DNA of 64,000 nucleotides from NCBI RefSeq assembly GCF_018446385.1, contig NC_056000.1:51058722-51122721 (forward strand), read 5' to 3'. The notes beneath the pieces are model-generated. The model was not told the origin of the DNA. It searched no databases and was given only the letters and a program-made list of their open reading frames with translations. The position numbers and the translations under genes were made by a program. The stretch's first letter is position 1, and the number at the start of each line of letters is the position of its first letter. Shown here piece by piece: positions 1 to 11,904 of the stretch. This DNA is from Zingiber officinale. Its lineage: Eukaryota > Streptophyta > Magnoliopsida > Zingiberales > Zingiberaceae.

Positions 1-886
1 ATCTTCTACCGTATTCCTCTTCTACCGTATTATTTCCATAAAATTAAGCATCCCGTGCTCGCCCCGAACACACAACTTAATTTTATCAATAATAATTCAT
101 TCCACTAGAGAACTATTATTGAACTACCGCACCAATCCCAAATTACATTTTGGGCTCCTTCTTATCATGAGTGTGTTAGTCTCCCTGTGTTTAAGATAAC
201 AAATGTCCACTAATTAAGTAAGTTACTGACAACTCACTTAATTAATATCTAGCTCCAAGAGTAGTACCACTCAACTTCATCGTCATGTCGGACTAAGTCC
301 ACCTGCAGGGTTTAACATGACAATCCTTATGAGCTCCTCTTGGAGACATTCTCAACCTAGATTACTAGGACACAGTTTCCTTCTATAATCAACAACACAC
401 ACTATAAGTGATATCATTTCCCAACTTATCGGGCTTATTGATTCATCGAACTAAATCTCACCCATTGATAAATTAAAGAAATAAATATCAAATATATGTG
501 CTTGTTATTATATTAGGATTAAGAGCACACACTTCCATAATAACTGAGGTTTTTGTTCCTTTATAAAGTCAGTATAAAAGAAACGACCTCTAATGGTCCT
601 ACTCAATACACTCTTAGTGTACTAGTGTAATTATATAGTTAAGATAAACTAACACCTAATTACACTACGACCTTCCAATGGTTTGTTCCTTTCCATCATG
701 GTCGTGAGCTACTGTTTATAATTTATAAGGTACTGATAACATGATCTTCTGTGTGTGACACCACACACCATGTTATCTACAATATAAATTAATTGAGCAA
801 CTACATTTATCACAAATGTAGACATTTGACCAATGTGATTCTTATGTTTTATACCAAAAGCTAGGCTTTTCGTATACATTCTAACA
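1..886 (-). repeat. 3' LTR of copia A(-), partial and rearranged
   Basis: On the minus strand it begins TGTTAGAATG at 886, directly after a polypurine tract (RC of ATCTCCACTTATA). It matches 7955-8804 closely. Near base 40 it jumps from sequence matching about 5900-6000 of the other LTR straight to sequence matching 7957 onward, so about 1.9 kb of the LTR body (including the site where the other LTR carries a TRIM element) is missing here. Confidence 0.85.
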
Positions 887-3800
887 ATCTCCACTTATAC
901 TAAAAGACTAAGCTGCCATATCTGCTGCCATACATCTGATTCCCATGCCTTTCAAAAAGCTCTTGCCTTAAAGACCTTAGGTTATCATCTGATGCAATCT
1001 AGGCGGCAATAACTTCTCCTCGTTATACAATTTCTTGTATTGGGTAGTACTTGCGCTCTATTGTGTTTACTTGCCTTATAGACTCATGGTTTCTTCTAGT
1101 TTGCTACTGCACCATTATTATTACAATAAATTGTAATAATCTTTGGACAAACTAGAAATCATATCTAAGTCTATCTTGAGGTTATTTAAGTCATTCAGCT
1201 TTTATGGCTACCTCAGAGGCTTGCCATATACTCAGCTTCTATGGTGAAGTTCAGAAAAACACCTATGCTTATCACTCTTCCATAGTTATGACTTTTCCTC
1301 CTAAAGTAAACACAAAACCCCGAGGTCGACTTATTATTGTCCCTATCCGATTGGAAGTCAAAATTCGTGCAACCTACAGGAACCAAATTAACTGTCTTGT
1401 AAGCTAGCATATAATCTCTAGTGCCTCTAAGGTACTTTTAATATATGCTTTACTGCAGTCCAATGTCCTTGTCTAGGGTTACTTTGATATCTGCTAACTA
1501 TGCCCTTGGCAAAACAGATTTCTGATCTCGTGCATAGCATACATTAGGTTGTCTAACTGCTGAAGCATAAAGAACTGCCTTCATGTCCTCAATCTCCTTT
1601 GATGTCATCGGAGACATCTCTTTAGATAAAGACACTCCATGCTTAAAAAGTAAGAATCCTTTCTAGGAGCTTTGTATGCTAAAAATGAACAAGGATTTTT
1701 CCGATGTATTAAGCTTGGGATAAGTAATATATTTTTTTTTCTTGCGATCCCTTATTACTTTGATCTCAAAAATATAAACATTCTCCCAAGTCCTTTATAT
1801 CGAATTATTTGGACAACCATACCCTTACTTCTAACAACATTTTGATATTGTTTCCAACTACCAAAAATGTTATCTACGTATAGTACAAGAAACACCACCA
1901 CGTTTCCATCACACCTTTTGTATACACAAAACTTATCCGTTTACTCAATAAATCCATAGGTCTGGATTACTTTGATAAACTGGATGTTCCAAGACCTTGA
2001 AATTTTGCCTCAGTCCATAGACTGATTGAGCTTGCACACAAAATGCTCTTAGCCCTTTACAATGAACCCTTCTGGTTGCTTTATATGGATGCTTTTTTCA
2101 AGACTTTCATTAAGGAATGCTGTCTTGTCATCCACTTGCCAAATAGATAAAAGAATCCGGATAGACTTAAGCATGGCTACCAGTGAAAAAATTTCCTTTT
2201 TCATCTAGCCTTGCTTTTGAAAGTTTCTACCTTCCTGTCTATCCCTCTTTTCCTATTATAGACCTTTTTACACCCAAAGGCTTTTACACCATTTGGTGTT
2301 TCTACAAGCTTCCAGATTTTATTAGAATACATATATTCTAATTCTGTTATTCATTACTCTTTGCCAAGATGTTGCATCTTTATCTTGGAGTGCTTCGTCA
2401 TATGTCCGGAGATCAGGTTCATGTCCTCCAGGGATCGAGTCCAAAAACTCTCCCAAAACATGAATCCTTTTAGGTTGCCTAACAACCCTCTCACTACGAC
2501 AAGACACTTTCTACAATTGTGTATCATTTGTGATACGTGTTGCAGTTTCCTTGTGGTATCTCATCTTGTACAGTTGGTACTAGATTAGACATGTCTTTTA
2601 TTATTTCCTTAAGAACAAATTTTCTTATTGGCACATAGTTTATTACATAGTCCTTTTCTAAAAATCGGTCATTGATGCTAACAATGACCTTCTGATTTTT
2701 AAGACTATAAACCTACTTTCATTTCTCTAGGATAACCCACAAACAAGTGAATTCCTGTCCAACTTATCATTGTCTCTCTTCTGCATATGTGCTGGACTAC
2801 CCGAATCTGAATATGCTTCGAAATAGGCTTATGCCTATTCAAGCAATGATATGTAGAGGTCCGTATTGAAGGTACTATAATTTTCGTTTCCAGAGTATAT
2901 CCTTAAAATGATTTTGGTAATATTCTAAATAACTCATCAATCTACTTATTTCCATAAGAGTCCTATACCTTCCTTTTTCTACACCATTCTGTTGGGGTAT
3001 ACCAGGTGCAGTTAGTTGTGATTGAATCCCTACTTCTGATAAATGACTCCTAAATTCTCCCAAGAGGTACTTGCCACTACGATCTTACCATAGTGACTTT
3101 TACTTTAACATTTCTCCGCATCAGCCTTGTACTCTTTGAACTAACCAAAGTACTTAGTCTTGCAGTACATTAAGTAAATTTATTTGTATCTTGAATAGTT
3201 GTCTATAAAATAGACGAAATATTCAATACTACCTCTTGTTTGGATAGTCATAGGATCACACAAATCAGAATGAACCAATTTCAACATATCTTTGACTCTA
3301 TACCCCTTAGACTTAAAATTTTTTTGGTTATTTTTTCCTTCCAAGTAAGACTCGCAGGTTGAAAAGATTTCCACTACTAATGAACCCAAAAGTTCATCAG
3401 CTACCAATGAATCCTACTCAAGTTAATATAACCTAGCCTTAGATGCCAAAGATATAATTGGTTCATTTCCGAAGATTACTTTCTCTTAAAGTTAGAAGAT
3501 GTGTTACTAATTTCCATTTGTTGCATCATGAGAGTTATTGGATTTATAAATTGCCAACCAATGTACCAGAACAGATAACTTCCCTCTTTTTCTTAATAAC
3601 AACTTTGTTATTAAAAGAGACAGAATATCAAGTTCTTTGAATAGTTTAGAAACTGAAAACTAGTTCTTTCTAAACTTGGTGCGTAAAGACAATTACTCAA
3701 AAATCCATGTTTTATTCTTATCAAAAGATAAACATCTCCCACTGCAACAGCTATCATTTTTATAGCAGTGCCCATGTGGACGGTGTTTTAATTTTCATTT

Positions 3801-5448
3801 AGTTGCCGGGTTTCCTGGAACCCTGCAATGAATTACGGACATGATTAATGACATCTGTATCTACACTCCAGGTTCTGGTAGATAACACCACTAAACATGT
3901 TTCAACTAATGAATTAAATACACCTATATTGTTCTTAATTCTAAGAAGACAGTCTACCTTAATGTCCAAGTCCTATTTCCAATCATTACAATTGGGACTA
4001 CTAAGTCTTTTCTATAGTATGACTACTAGGGGATTGACAAACATTTTAAATCCTAAAAATCACAAAAATATTTAGTCAAGATCAACTCCTTAAAATCCCC
4101 ATGAATTTTGTATGCCACGATAGTGTGAACGTATACAAAAACGAAGAGGAGATTTTATTCATTAATTTTATTATCTCGTCAACTTTACTTTATGACGAAT
4201 AAAATTAATAGTTGATCTGTCTTTGATCAAATATTTGGTCAAAACTTTTTGAATTTAAAATAACATTGATTCCTCAAACAATATTATTTAAATTCACCAA
4301 CACCTCAAACACCGTGAATTTTGCATGCCACGATAGTGTGGACGTATACAAAATTAAACATTTGTAAGAGGATGGGTTTACCCATTAATTACCTTGTCAA
4401 TAAATCTTTATGACAAATAAAATTACCTCAAACACCGTGAATTTTGTATGCCACGATAGTGTGGACGTATACAAAATCAAACATTCGTAAGAGATGTTTT
4501 TAATTTTATTATCTTGTCAACCTATTTATTTGACAAATTAATAGTTGGTTTTCTTCGGTCACACAAATAATAGCAGTGACTCCGATGGGGAGGATACTAT
4601 TAGACGTGCCTTAGTGTATACCATTACTTGACACTAAGTCCATTAATAAGATTATGCCCCTTCCGATGGGGAAGATCACACGCTCTTAATTAACTTCCTA
4701 TAGTCATCCAAAATGGAAGTTTAATCTAGTGATCTGCAAACAAGCTCATCCGATATGGAGGAAGGCACTCAGAGCCAACGCACAAACTTGTTACATCACT
4801 TATAAACCAGTAATGGAGACCATGGAATTTATTTAAAATAAATCCTTCTCCCACTTAGTTATTTAAAGTGAGGAATTTTGACTATGCTAGTCAACCTAAC
4901 ATGCATACTAACAAGCACACACAACACAACATAAAAAGCAATAAATAGAAAAACTAATTTTCAACTATTATGGCTTTTATCTATTGCTGTCCTCCGTGTG
5001 TCGCCAACCCTAGCTGCTGCCATCTTTGGCCACCGCCACCGGGTCTAGTTGTTGCATCCATCTTGCTCTTTGTTCCGCTGCGCCTCTGGTCCTCAGAAAG
5101 GTTCCACGCCTTGCAAGATTTGATCCGCGACATAAATTGAATTTTACATTTTTCGATCCTATATTCCTCGAAGGAATGTACATGTAAACTAGATCAAAAA
5201 ATAAAATCCTAATAGAACTAAATACAGCTCCTGCTGTATTTTATAATACAATCATGCACACACAATAAATGCCCTTGACATGTCCAAGGGTCTAATCACA
5301 CACATAATAACTATAAGCCATAATAGTTAGATCCTGCATCCACAAAGTTAGCACATCCTACTATTATCCTGCCTAAATTATGTATGACATGTGCATAATT
5401 AAACTAATACCAAATACACAAAGGCAAAACCCTAGCTCTGATGCCAAT
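887..5448 (-). pseudogene. Decayed copia gag-pol of copy A(-)
   Basis: No long frame survives, but copia pol domains can be read in order on the minus strand in short pieces. An integrase stretch lies around 2875-3407, with GAG-pre-integrase/integrase wording such as VHSDLCDPMTIQTRGS and a QLTAPG-type core followed by QQNGV. Reverse transcriptase follows around 2000-2500, then RNase H around 1213-1410 with SDRDNNKSTSGF. Multiple stops and frameshifts break it. The same extra T in a GGGGTTTTGTG run (RC at 1311-1320) occurs in copy A(+), so that defect predates both insertions. The region next to the primer-binding site (about 4080-5430) has no readable gag and contains repeated blocks around TATACGTCCACAC. 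No functional product is expected. Confidence 0.8.
5435..5446 (-). other. Primer-binding site of copia A(-)
   Basis: The minus strand reads TGGCATCAGAGC two bases inside the 5' LTR end; it is the initiator-methionine-tRNA-type site TGGTATCAGAGC with one T-to-C change. Copy A(+) has the unmutated form. Confidence 0.85.
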
Positions 5449-8400
5449 TGTTGGTTGCTACTCGGAAAACCTAGAGGTTCCACTGTACAAACTTTGAATG
5501 TTGGTTCCTACCTACCATGTGTTCTTTTAAATTAAATTTTGGATTGCCTGCGGAACTTAACACGTTTGATCCAAAACTTAATCTATTCGTTCTTTTAGGT
5601 TTTGACTTGGGTCTCCTGCTAAACTTAACACGTTTGACCCAAATCACCTTAAGTTATTAATTCCATTAAATATTAATTTCCATAATTGGTTCCCAGTACT
5701 GACGCGGCGAGGCACACGACCTTCTTAGATATGGGAACAACCACCACCGACTAGACAAAACCTTTTATGGAAAGCTAATATTTAATTTCCTAAAATAACT
5801 TTAGGTTAACCAAAAAGAACAATCAAATCAGAAGGAAAAATAAAACAAAAGAATACAACATCGAAAAATATATTCGAAATACTAGAATCGTAAGCCTCTT
5901 GTATTTGGTATTATTTCCATAAATAACTAGTATGATGCGGAAAGGAAAAATTACTAGTTATACCTTCTAGAAAGACCTCTTGATCTTCTACCGTATTCCT
6001 CTTCTAACCTCGGACGTTGTGTGGGCAACGATCTTCCGAGATGAGAAACCACCAACCACCTTCTTCTCCTCCTAGCTAGGTTCGGCCACAACAAGGAAGC
6101 TTTACCAAGGATGAAGAACAAATCACCAACCAAGCTCCAAGGGATGCAAGCTTTCTCTCCTTCTTCTTCTTCTTCTCCAAGTAGTATCCGGCCTCCACAA
6201 GATCTCCAAGCAATAGGGATGATTCGGCCACCACAAAGAGGAAGAGAAGAAAAGAGGTTGGTCGGCCACAACACCAAGGAAAAGAGGAAGAGAAATAATA
6301 GAAGTGTTGGGGTTGCAAGGTTGCAAACATAGTCCCACATTGAAAACACATGGAAAAGATCATGGGTTTATAAGAGAAAGATATCTCCATTGGCATGAGA
6401 CCTTTTGGGTAGAGCCCAAGAGCAAAACCATGAGGGTTTAGGCCCAAAGTGGACAATATCATGTCATTGTGGAGATATTTAAATTCTTTTCGATCCTACA
6501 ATTGGTATCAGAGCCCGAACTGTCAGAAGGTTTAACCGCCGACTGTGCACAAGAGCTATGGTCTGATTGAACCATGTGAGTACAATATTGACCTCGAACA
6601 AAGAAAGTGGGGGCTCCTATGTTCAGATCAAGAGGACCAGACACCAGGCAGGAAGTCCTAGTAGGTCGGGTGGACCGAGGGGCAAGAAGTCCTAGTTGCG
6701 GCTAGGCAAGGAAGTCCTAGTAGGTCAGGTAGACCGAGGGGCAGGAAGACCTGGTGGGTCGAGGATCGGACGTGGGAAGCCCATGGTCCTTTGTTTGAGG
6801 GGGGATTGTTGGGGTTGCAAGGTTGCAAACATAGTCCCACATTGAAAACACATGGAAAAGATCATGGGTTTATAAGAGAAAGATATCTCCATTGGCATGA
6901 GGCCTTTTGGGTAGAGCCCAAGAGCAAAACCATGAGGGCTTAGGTCCAAAGTGGACAATATCATGTCATTGTGAAGATATTTAAATTCTTTTCGATTCTA
7001 CAAGAAGTTGTCTTCAATGAAGCCTCCTCTACCCCCTATTTTATAATCCTTGGTCTTGGCAAATAAGGAAAATTTAATAAAAACTTCCTTAATTCTTTTG
7101 CCATTGAAAAGGAAAATTTATTTAATTAAAAATAAATTTTTTTCATCATGATAATGGTCGTCCACCTTTAATCCCTTAATCAAGGAAATTTTAATTCACA
7201 CAAGAATTAAAACTTCCTAATTTGCTTCCGGAAATTTATAAAAATTTCTCAAATAATTTTTCCCTTCATGGTGGTTAATAAAAAGGAAATTTTATAAATT
7301 AAAATCTTTCTTTTAAACATGTGGATAAAAAGAAAGTTATCTCTAAAAATTAAAATCTCTTTCAATCTACAAATAAGGAAAGATATCAAATCTTTTCTTA
7401 ATCTTTTGTAGAAACTTATAAAAGAGAATATTTAATTTTTAAACTCTCTTTTAAATCATGAACATGTTTAAAAAGGAAAGTTTAAAATCCACCTTTTAAT
7501 CAACAAATAAGGAAAGATTTCAAATTTTTAAACTCTCTTTTAAACATGTGGATGATTTACAAATAAGGAAAGTTTTTACTAAAAATTAAAACCATCCTTT
7601 TAATCTACAAATAAGGAAAGAGATTAATCTCTTCTCTTAATCTTTTGTAGAAAGCTATAAAAGAAAATTTTAATTTTTAAACTCTCTTTTAAATCATGAT
7701 ATCCACATAAGAAATAATTTTAATAAAAATCCTTTTTAATATTCTAGTGGCCGGCCACCTAAGCTTGGGACCCAAGCTTTGGCCGGCCACCTACATGGCT
7801 CATCCACTTGGTCTTGGCCGGCCCTAGCTTGGGTTCCAAGCTAGCTTGGCCGACCCCATTGGATGGGTAAGAAAGTGGGTATGCAGTGGGTATAAATCTC
7901 TATATACTAGAGGCTACGATAGGGACCGAGAGGAGGAATTGGTTTTGGTCTCCCGATAAAATTAAGCATCCCGTGCTCGCCCCGAACACACAACTTAATT
8001 TTATCAATAATAATTCATTCCACTAGAGAACTATTATTGAACTACCGCACCAATCCCAAATTATATTTTGGGCTCCTTTTTATCATGAGTGTGTTAGTCT
8101 CCCTGTGTTTAAGATAACAAATGTCCACTAATTAAGTAAGTTACTGACAACTCACTTAATTAATATCTAGCTCCAAGAGTAGTACCACTCAACTTCATCA
8201 TCATGTCGGACTAAGTCCACCTGCAGGGTTTAACATGACAATCCTTATGAGCTCCTCTTGGGGACATTCTCAACCTAGATTACTAGGACACAGTTTCCTT
8301 CTATAATCAACAACACACACTATAAGTGATATCATTTCCCAACTTATCGGGCTTATTGATTCATCGAACTAAATCTCACCCATTGATAAATTAAAGAAAT

Positions 8401-8804
8401 AAATATCAAATATATGTGCTTGTTATTATATTAGGATTAAGAGCACACACTTCCATAATAACTGAGGTTTTTGTTCCTTTATAAAGTCAGTATAAAAGAA
8501 ACGACCTCTAATGGTCCTACTCAATACACTCTTAGTGTACTAGTGTAATTATATAGTTAAGATAAACTAACACCTAATTACACTACGACCTTCCAATGGT
8601 TTGTTCCTTTCCATCATGGTCGTGAGCTACTGTTTATAATTTATAAGGTACTGATAACATGATCTTCTGTGTGTGACACCACACACCATGTTATCTACAA
8701 TATAAATTAATTGAGCAACTATATTTATCACAAATGTAGACATTTGACCAATGTGATTCTTATGTTTTATACCAAAAGCTAGGCTTTTAGTATACATTCT
8801 AACA
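5449..8804 (-). repeat. 5' LTR of copia A(-), enlarged by a TRIM insertion
   Basis: 3356 bp between TGTTAGAATG (minus-strand start, 8804) and AACCAACA (minus-strand end, 5449). Removing the 698-bp TRIM and its 5-bp duplication leaves 2653 bp, matching the 2664-bp 3' LTR of copy A(+). It carries GGCCGGCC sites near 7750-7860 flanking small palindromes. A TATA-like stretch (RC of TCTATATACTAG) lies near 7900. Confidence 0.9.
6305..7002 (+). mobile_element. TRIM (terminal-repeat retrotransposon in miniature)
   Basis: Two 196-bp direct LTRs (6305-6500 and 6807-7002) begin TGTTGGGG and end CTACA; I count about five differences between them. Right after the first LTR is the primer-binding site TGGTATCAGAGC (6503-6514), and right before the second is a purine tract (TTTGAGGGGGGAT, 6794-6806). 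The 306-bp interior has no coding capacity. A perfect 5-bp target duplication AGAAG flanks it (6300-6304 and 7003-7007). It lies inside the LTR of copia A(-). It must rely on enzymes of other elements. Confidence 0.95.
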
Positions 8805-9260
8805 AAAAGGAGAAAAGGACAAGGGAACATCTTCTGACAGCGGGCATGTCCGACGATTAGGCCATACGCAGGATCTTATGACAAAGGGTTTCGTTGTCCC
8901 ATCAGAGACGTGCTCGTACTGTAGCAGTATGGTGTCAGGTAAGCTTTTCTGACAAGCCCCTGCTGAGGTATGGGCTGAGGACACGTACTCACCTCGGTAT
9001 GTGTGTGTGAGACTCTTCGCAGCCCTATATAAAGGGTCTCACACTTCACCGGAGGTACGCATTCTCCGATATTGAGAGCCACTTCTTTGTTGTCCACTTG
9101 CCTGACTTGAGCATCGGAGGGTCGTCGCCGGGAACCCCTTCCCGGCCCGACTTCCTTGCAGGTTCGCCGGAGGTCCGTACGACCGGTCAAAGATCTACGT
9201 CAGCAACTCGGAGAGCGCCACGTGCCCAGCGTCCGTTGATTCAGCGTTCGGACAGGATCA
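8805..9260 (+). repeat. 5' LTR of the Tat gypsy element (right-hand part)
   Basis: Collinear without indels with 35864-36319 of the 3' LTR. It contains a TATA box TATATAAA at 9026-9033 and ends in ATCA just before the primer-binding site. The first 333 bp of the LTR are separated from it by the copia A(-) insertion and lie outside the window. Confidence 0.93.
9026..9033 (+). promoter_or_regulatory. TATA box of the gypsy LTR promoter
   Basis: TATATAAA in a GC-rich context inside the LTR, repeated at 36085-36092 in the 3' LTR. Transcription of the element would start roughly 25-30 bp downstream. Confidence 0.6.
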
Positions 9261-9263
9261 ATT

Positions 9264-9280
9264 TGGCGCCGTCTGTGGGA
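9264..9280 (+). other. Primer-binding site of the Tat gypsy element
   Basis: TGGCGCCGTCTGTGGGA starts three bases after the LTR end. This TGGCGCC-type site is common in plant Ty3/gypsy elements; I did not assign the tRNA. A decayed version lies at about 51729-51746 (minus) in the second Tat element. Confidence 0.8.
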
Positions 9281-9305
9281 ACGCTCCTGCATCCGATCGG
9301 AAGCA

Positions 9306-9951
9306 ATGGACGAAGCTGGACGACCGCACTCGGTGATGCTCTCCACAAAGGAGCTCGACGCTCTGATCGAGACAAGAGCAGCTAAGCTTGTGGAACAACA
9401 AAGACAAAAGTCACAAGCCGAGCGGATTGAGCAGCAGGCAACATCAGCATCAGGGGGCCGAGCGGAAGCACCTCATGCCACGGCTCCATTTCATCGGGCC
9501 TTATTCCGCATGCCTCCTGAAGCCACAGCAGTGAATCGTGATCGAGGATCTTCGTTAGATGAAGTGCCAATACGAGACAACAGAAAAGGCAAGGCCCCCC
9601 GAGCGGACGCCTCCCCCGAGCGGGTCAACCGTCAATTCTCAGAGGCCATCCTGCGGGACCCTCTGCCAAAGCACTATGTGCCCCCGGCGATCGGTGAATA
9701 CAACGGAACCACCGATCCGAACGATCATTTGGGTAAGTTCGACAACACAGCTACCCTTCATCAATACACCGATGGAGTGAAGTGTCGGGTTTTCCTTACT
9801 ACCCTCTCGGGATCGGCGCAACGGTGGTTTCGGAGGCTGCCGGATGGATCCATCACAAGTTTCAAAGACTTCCGCACGACCTTCCTCCACCACTTTGCAA
9901 GCAGTCGACGTTATCAGAAGACAAGTGTCAGCCTGTTCGCCATCAAGCAAG
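9306..9951 (+). CDS. gag: Tat gypsy gag, N-terminal part, cut by copia A(+)
   Basis: Capsid/nucleocapsid precursor that packages element RNA in cytoplasmic particles. This part covers about 215 codons from the ATG at 9306 and ends inside the retrotransposon-gag domain: YVPPAIGEYNGTTDPNDHL marks the domain start, followed by FLTTLSGSAQRWFRRLP and FKDFRTTFLHHFASSRRYQK, typical of plant gypsy capsids. After codon CAA at 9950 the copia element interrupts. The first base of the next codon (G9951) joins AG at 19100-19101 when the insertion and one GCAAG copy are removed, giving an uninterrupted IKQEPREPLRAY. The ATG lies 26 bp after the primer-binding site. Residues read past 9951 derive from the copia LTR. 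Confidence 0.92.
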
Positions 9952-10130
9952 TAATAAGAAGGAGCCCAAAATGTAATTTGGGATTGGTGCGGTAGTTCAA
10001 TAATAGTTCTTTAGTGGAATGAATTACTATTGATGAAATTAAGTTGTGTGTTCGGGGCGAACACGGGATGCTTAATTTCATCGGGAGACCAAAACCAATT
10101 CCTCCTCTCGGTCCCTATCGTAGCCTCTAG

Positions 10131-10138
10131 TATATAGA
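10131..10138 (+). promoter_or_regulatory. TATA-like box in copia A LTR
   Basis: TATATAGA followed by a second AT-rich box TTTATACCC about 10 bp on; the same segment is in every LTR copy. It is the best candidate core promoter of the family. The missing 5' segment of this LTR lies upstream of it. Confidence 0.45.
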
Positions 10139-11025
10139 GATTTATACCCACCGCATACCCACCTTCTTACCCATCCAATGGGGCCGGCCAAGCTAGCTTG
10201 GAATCCAAGCTAGGGCCGGCCAAGACCAAGTGGATGAGTCAAGTAGGTGGCCGGCCAAAGCTTGGGTCCCAAGCTTAGGTGGCCGGCCACTAGAATATTA
10301 AAAGGTTTTTTATTAAAATTATTTCTTATGTGGATATCATGATTTTAAAAGAGAATTTAAAAATTAAAAATTTCCTTTTATAACTTTCTACAAAAGATTA
10401 AGAGAAGAGATTAATCTCTTTCCTTATTTGTAGATTAAAAGGATGGTTTTAATTTTTGGTAAAAACTTTCCTTATTTGTAAATCATCTACATGTTTAAAA
10501 GAGAGTTTTAAATTTGAAATCTTTCCTTATTTGTTGATTAAAGGAGGATTTTAAATTTTAAGAAAACTTTCCTTTTTAACCATGTTCATGATTTAAAAGA
10601 AAGTTTAAAAATTAATAATTCTCTTTTATTAGTTTCTACAAAAGATTGAGAAAAGATTTGATATCTTTCCTTATTTGTAGATTAAAAGAGATTTTAATTT
10701 TTAGAGATAACTTTCTTTTTATCCACATGTTTAAAAGAAAGATTTTAATTTATTAAATTTCTTTTTTTTTATAAACCAATCATGAAGGGATTAAATTATT
10801 GAAGAAATTTTATAAATTTCTGGAGACAAATTAGGAAGTTTTAATTAATTAAAACTCTCCTTGTTTGTAGCTTTGGTGTGGCCGGCCATATAAATTGAGA
10901 AAAGGAAAATTGTTTTAATTAAATAAATTTTTCCTTTTCATGGCAAAAGAATTAAGGAAGTTTTTAATTAAATTTCCTTATTTGCCAAGACCAAGGATTA
11001 TAAAAGAAGGGGTAGAGAAGGCTTC

Positions 11026-11388
11026 ATGGTGAACAACCTCTATTATTTCTCTCCCTCTTTTCCTTGGTGTTGTGGCCGGCCAACCTCTCTTCCTCTCTTC
11101 CTCTTGGTGGTGGCCGAACCTTCTCTATTGGCTTGGAGCTTTTGTGGTGGCCGGATACTACTTGGAGAAGAAGAAGAAGAAGGAAAGAAAGCTTGTATCC
11201 CTTGGAGCTTGGTTGGTGTTTTGTTCTTCGTCCTTGGTGAAGCTTCTTTGTGTTGGCCGAACCTAGCTAGGAGGAGAAGAAGGTGCTTGGTGGTTTCTCA
11301 TCTCGGAAGATCGTTGCCCACACAACGTCCGAGGTTAGAAGAGAAATACGGTAGAAGATCAAGAGGTCTTTCTAAAAGGTATAACTAG
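11026..11388 (+). CDS. Conserved 120-codon ORF inside the copia A LTR (function unknown)
   Basis: An open frame of 120 codons from ATG 11026 to TAA lies inside the 5' LTR, downstream of the TATA-like box. It is repeated with one codon changed at 18216-18578 in the 3' LTR. A divergent version stays open on the minus strand at 5954-6300 in copy A(-), where the TRIM has removed its start. The deduced product has a hydrophobic start rich in F, W, C and L, then a run EEEEEG, then a basic stretch LARRRRR. I recognise no domain. Similarity between copies mainly reflects recent amplification, so coding is doubtful; a GC-rich leader without a product is equally likely. Confidence 0.25.
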   Translation: MVNNLYYFSPSFPWCCGRPTSLPLFLLVVAEPSLLAWSFCGGRILLGEEEEEGKKACIPWSLVGVLFFVLGEASLCWPNLARRRRRCLVVSHLGRSLPTQRPRLEEKYGRRSRGLSKRYN

Positions 11389-11904
11389 TAATTTTTCTTT
11401 CCGCATCATGCTAGTTATTTATGGAAATAATATCAAATACAAGAGGCTTACGATTCTAGTATTTCGAATATGTTTTTCGAAGTTGTGTTCTTTTGTTTTA
11501 TTTTTCCTTGTGATTTGATTGTTCTTTTCAGTTAACCTAAAGTTATTTTAGGAAATTAAATATTAGATTTCTATAAAAGGTTTTGTCTAGTCGGTGGTGG
11601 TTGCTCCCATATCAAAGAAGGTCATGTGCCTCGCCACGTCAGTACTGGGAACCAATTATGGAAATTAATATTTAATGGAATTAATAACTTAAGGTGATTT
11701 GGGTCGAACGTGTTAAGTTCTGCAGGAGATCCAAGTCAAAACCTAAAAGAACAAATAGATTAAGTTTTGGATCAAACGTGTTAAGTTCCGCAGGCGATCC
11801 AAAATTTAATTTAAAAGAACACATGGTAGCTAGGAAAAGGTTCAGACCTTTGTACAAAATTTTTGTACAGTGGAACCTCTAGTCTTTCCGAGTAGCAACC
11901 AACA

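Larger units (their letters stand above)
1..8804 (-). mobile_element. Ty1/copia LTR retrotransposon, copy A(-), left end outside window
   Basis: Reverse-strand copy of the same family as the element at 9952-19094. Reading the minus strand, it runs from a 5' LTR (8804 to 5449) through a primer-binding site and a decayed polyprotein to a 3' LTR that leaves the window at base 1. Its outer end (8804) abuts sequence that matches the inside of the gypsy LTR at 35864 onward, so it inserted into the gypsy 5' LTR; the expected duplication is AAAAG, of which only the copy at 8805-8809 lies in the window. Comparing the shared parts of its two LTRs I count roughly six differences in about 850 bp, so the insertion is young although the polyprotein is dead. 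Confidence 0.9.
9952..11904 (+). repeat. 5' LTR of copia A(+), lacking its first ~730 bp
   Basis: Begins TAATAAGAAGG, which corresponds to 17161 inside the 3' LTR rather than to its true start at 16431, and ends AACCAACA at 11904. It holds the TATA-like TATATAGA at 10131-10138 and, around 10186-10285, four GGCCGGCC sites enclosing the palindromes AAGCTAGCTTGGAATCCAAG and AAGCTTGGGTCCCAAGCTT. The rest is AT-rich. Confidence 0.92.

Noticed and set aside
5954..6462. ORFs of 128 and 131 codons on the minus strand
   Set aside because: They cross the TRIM/copia LTR junction at 6305; starts are TRIM sequence, so no ancestral protein is represented.
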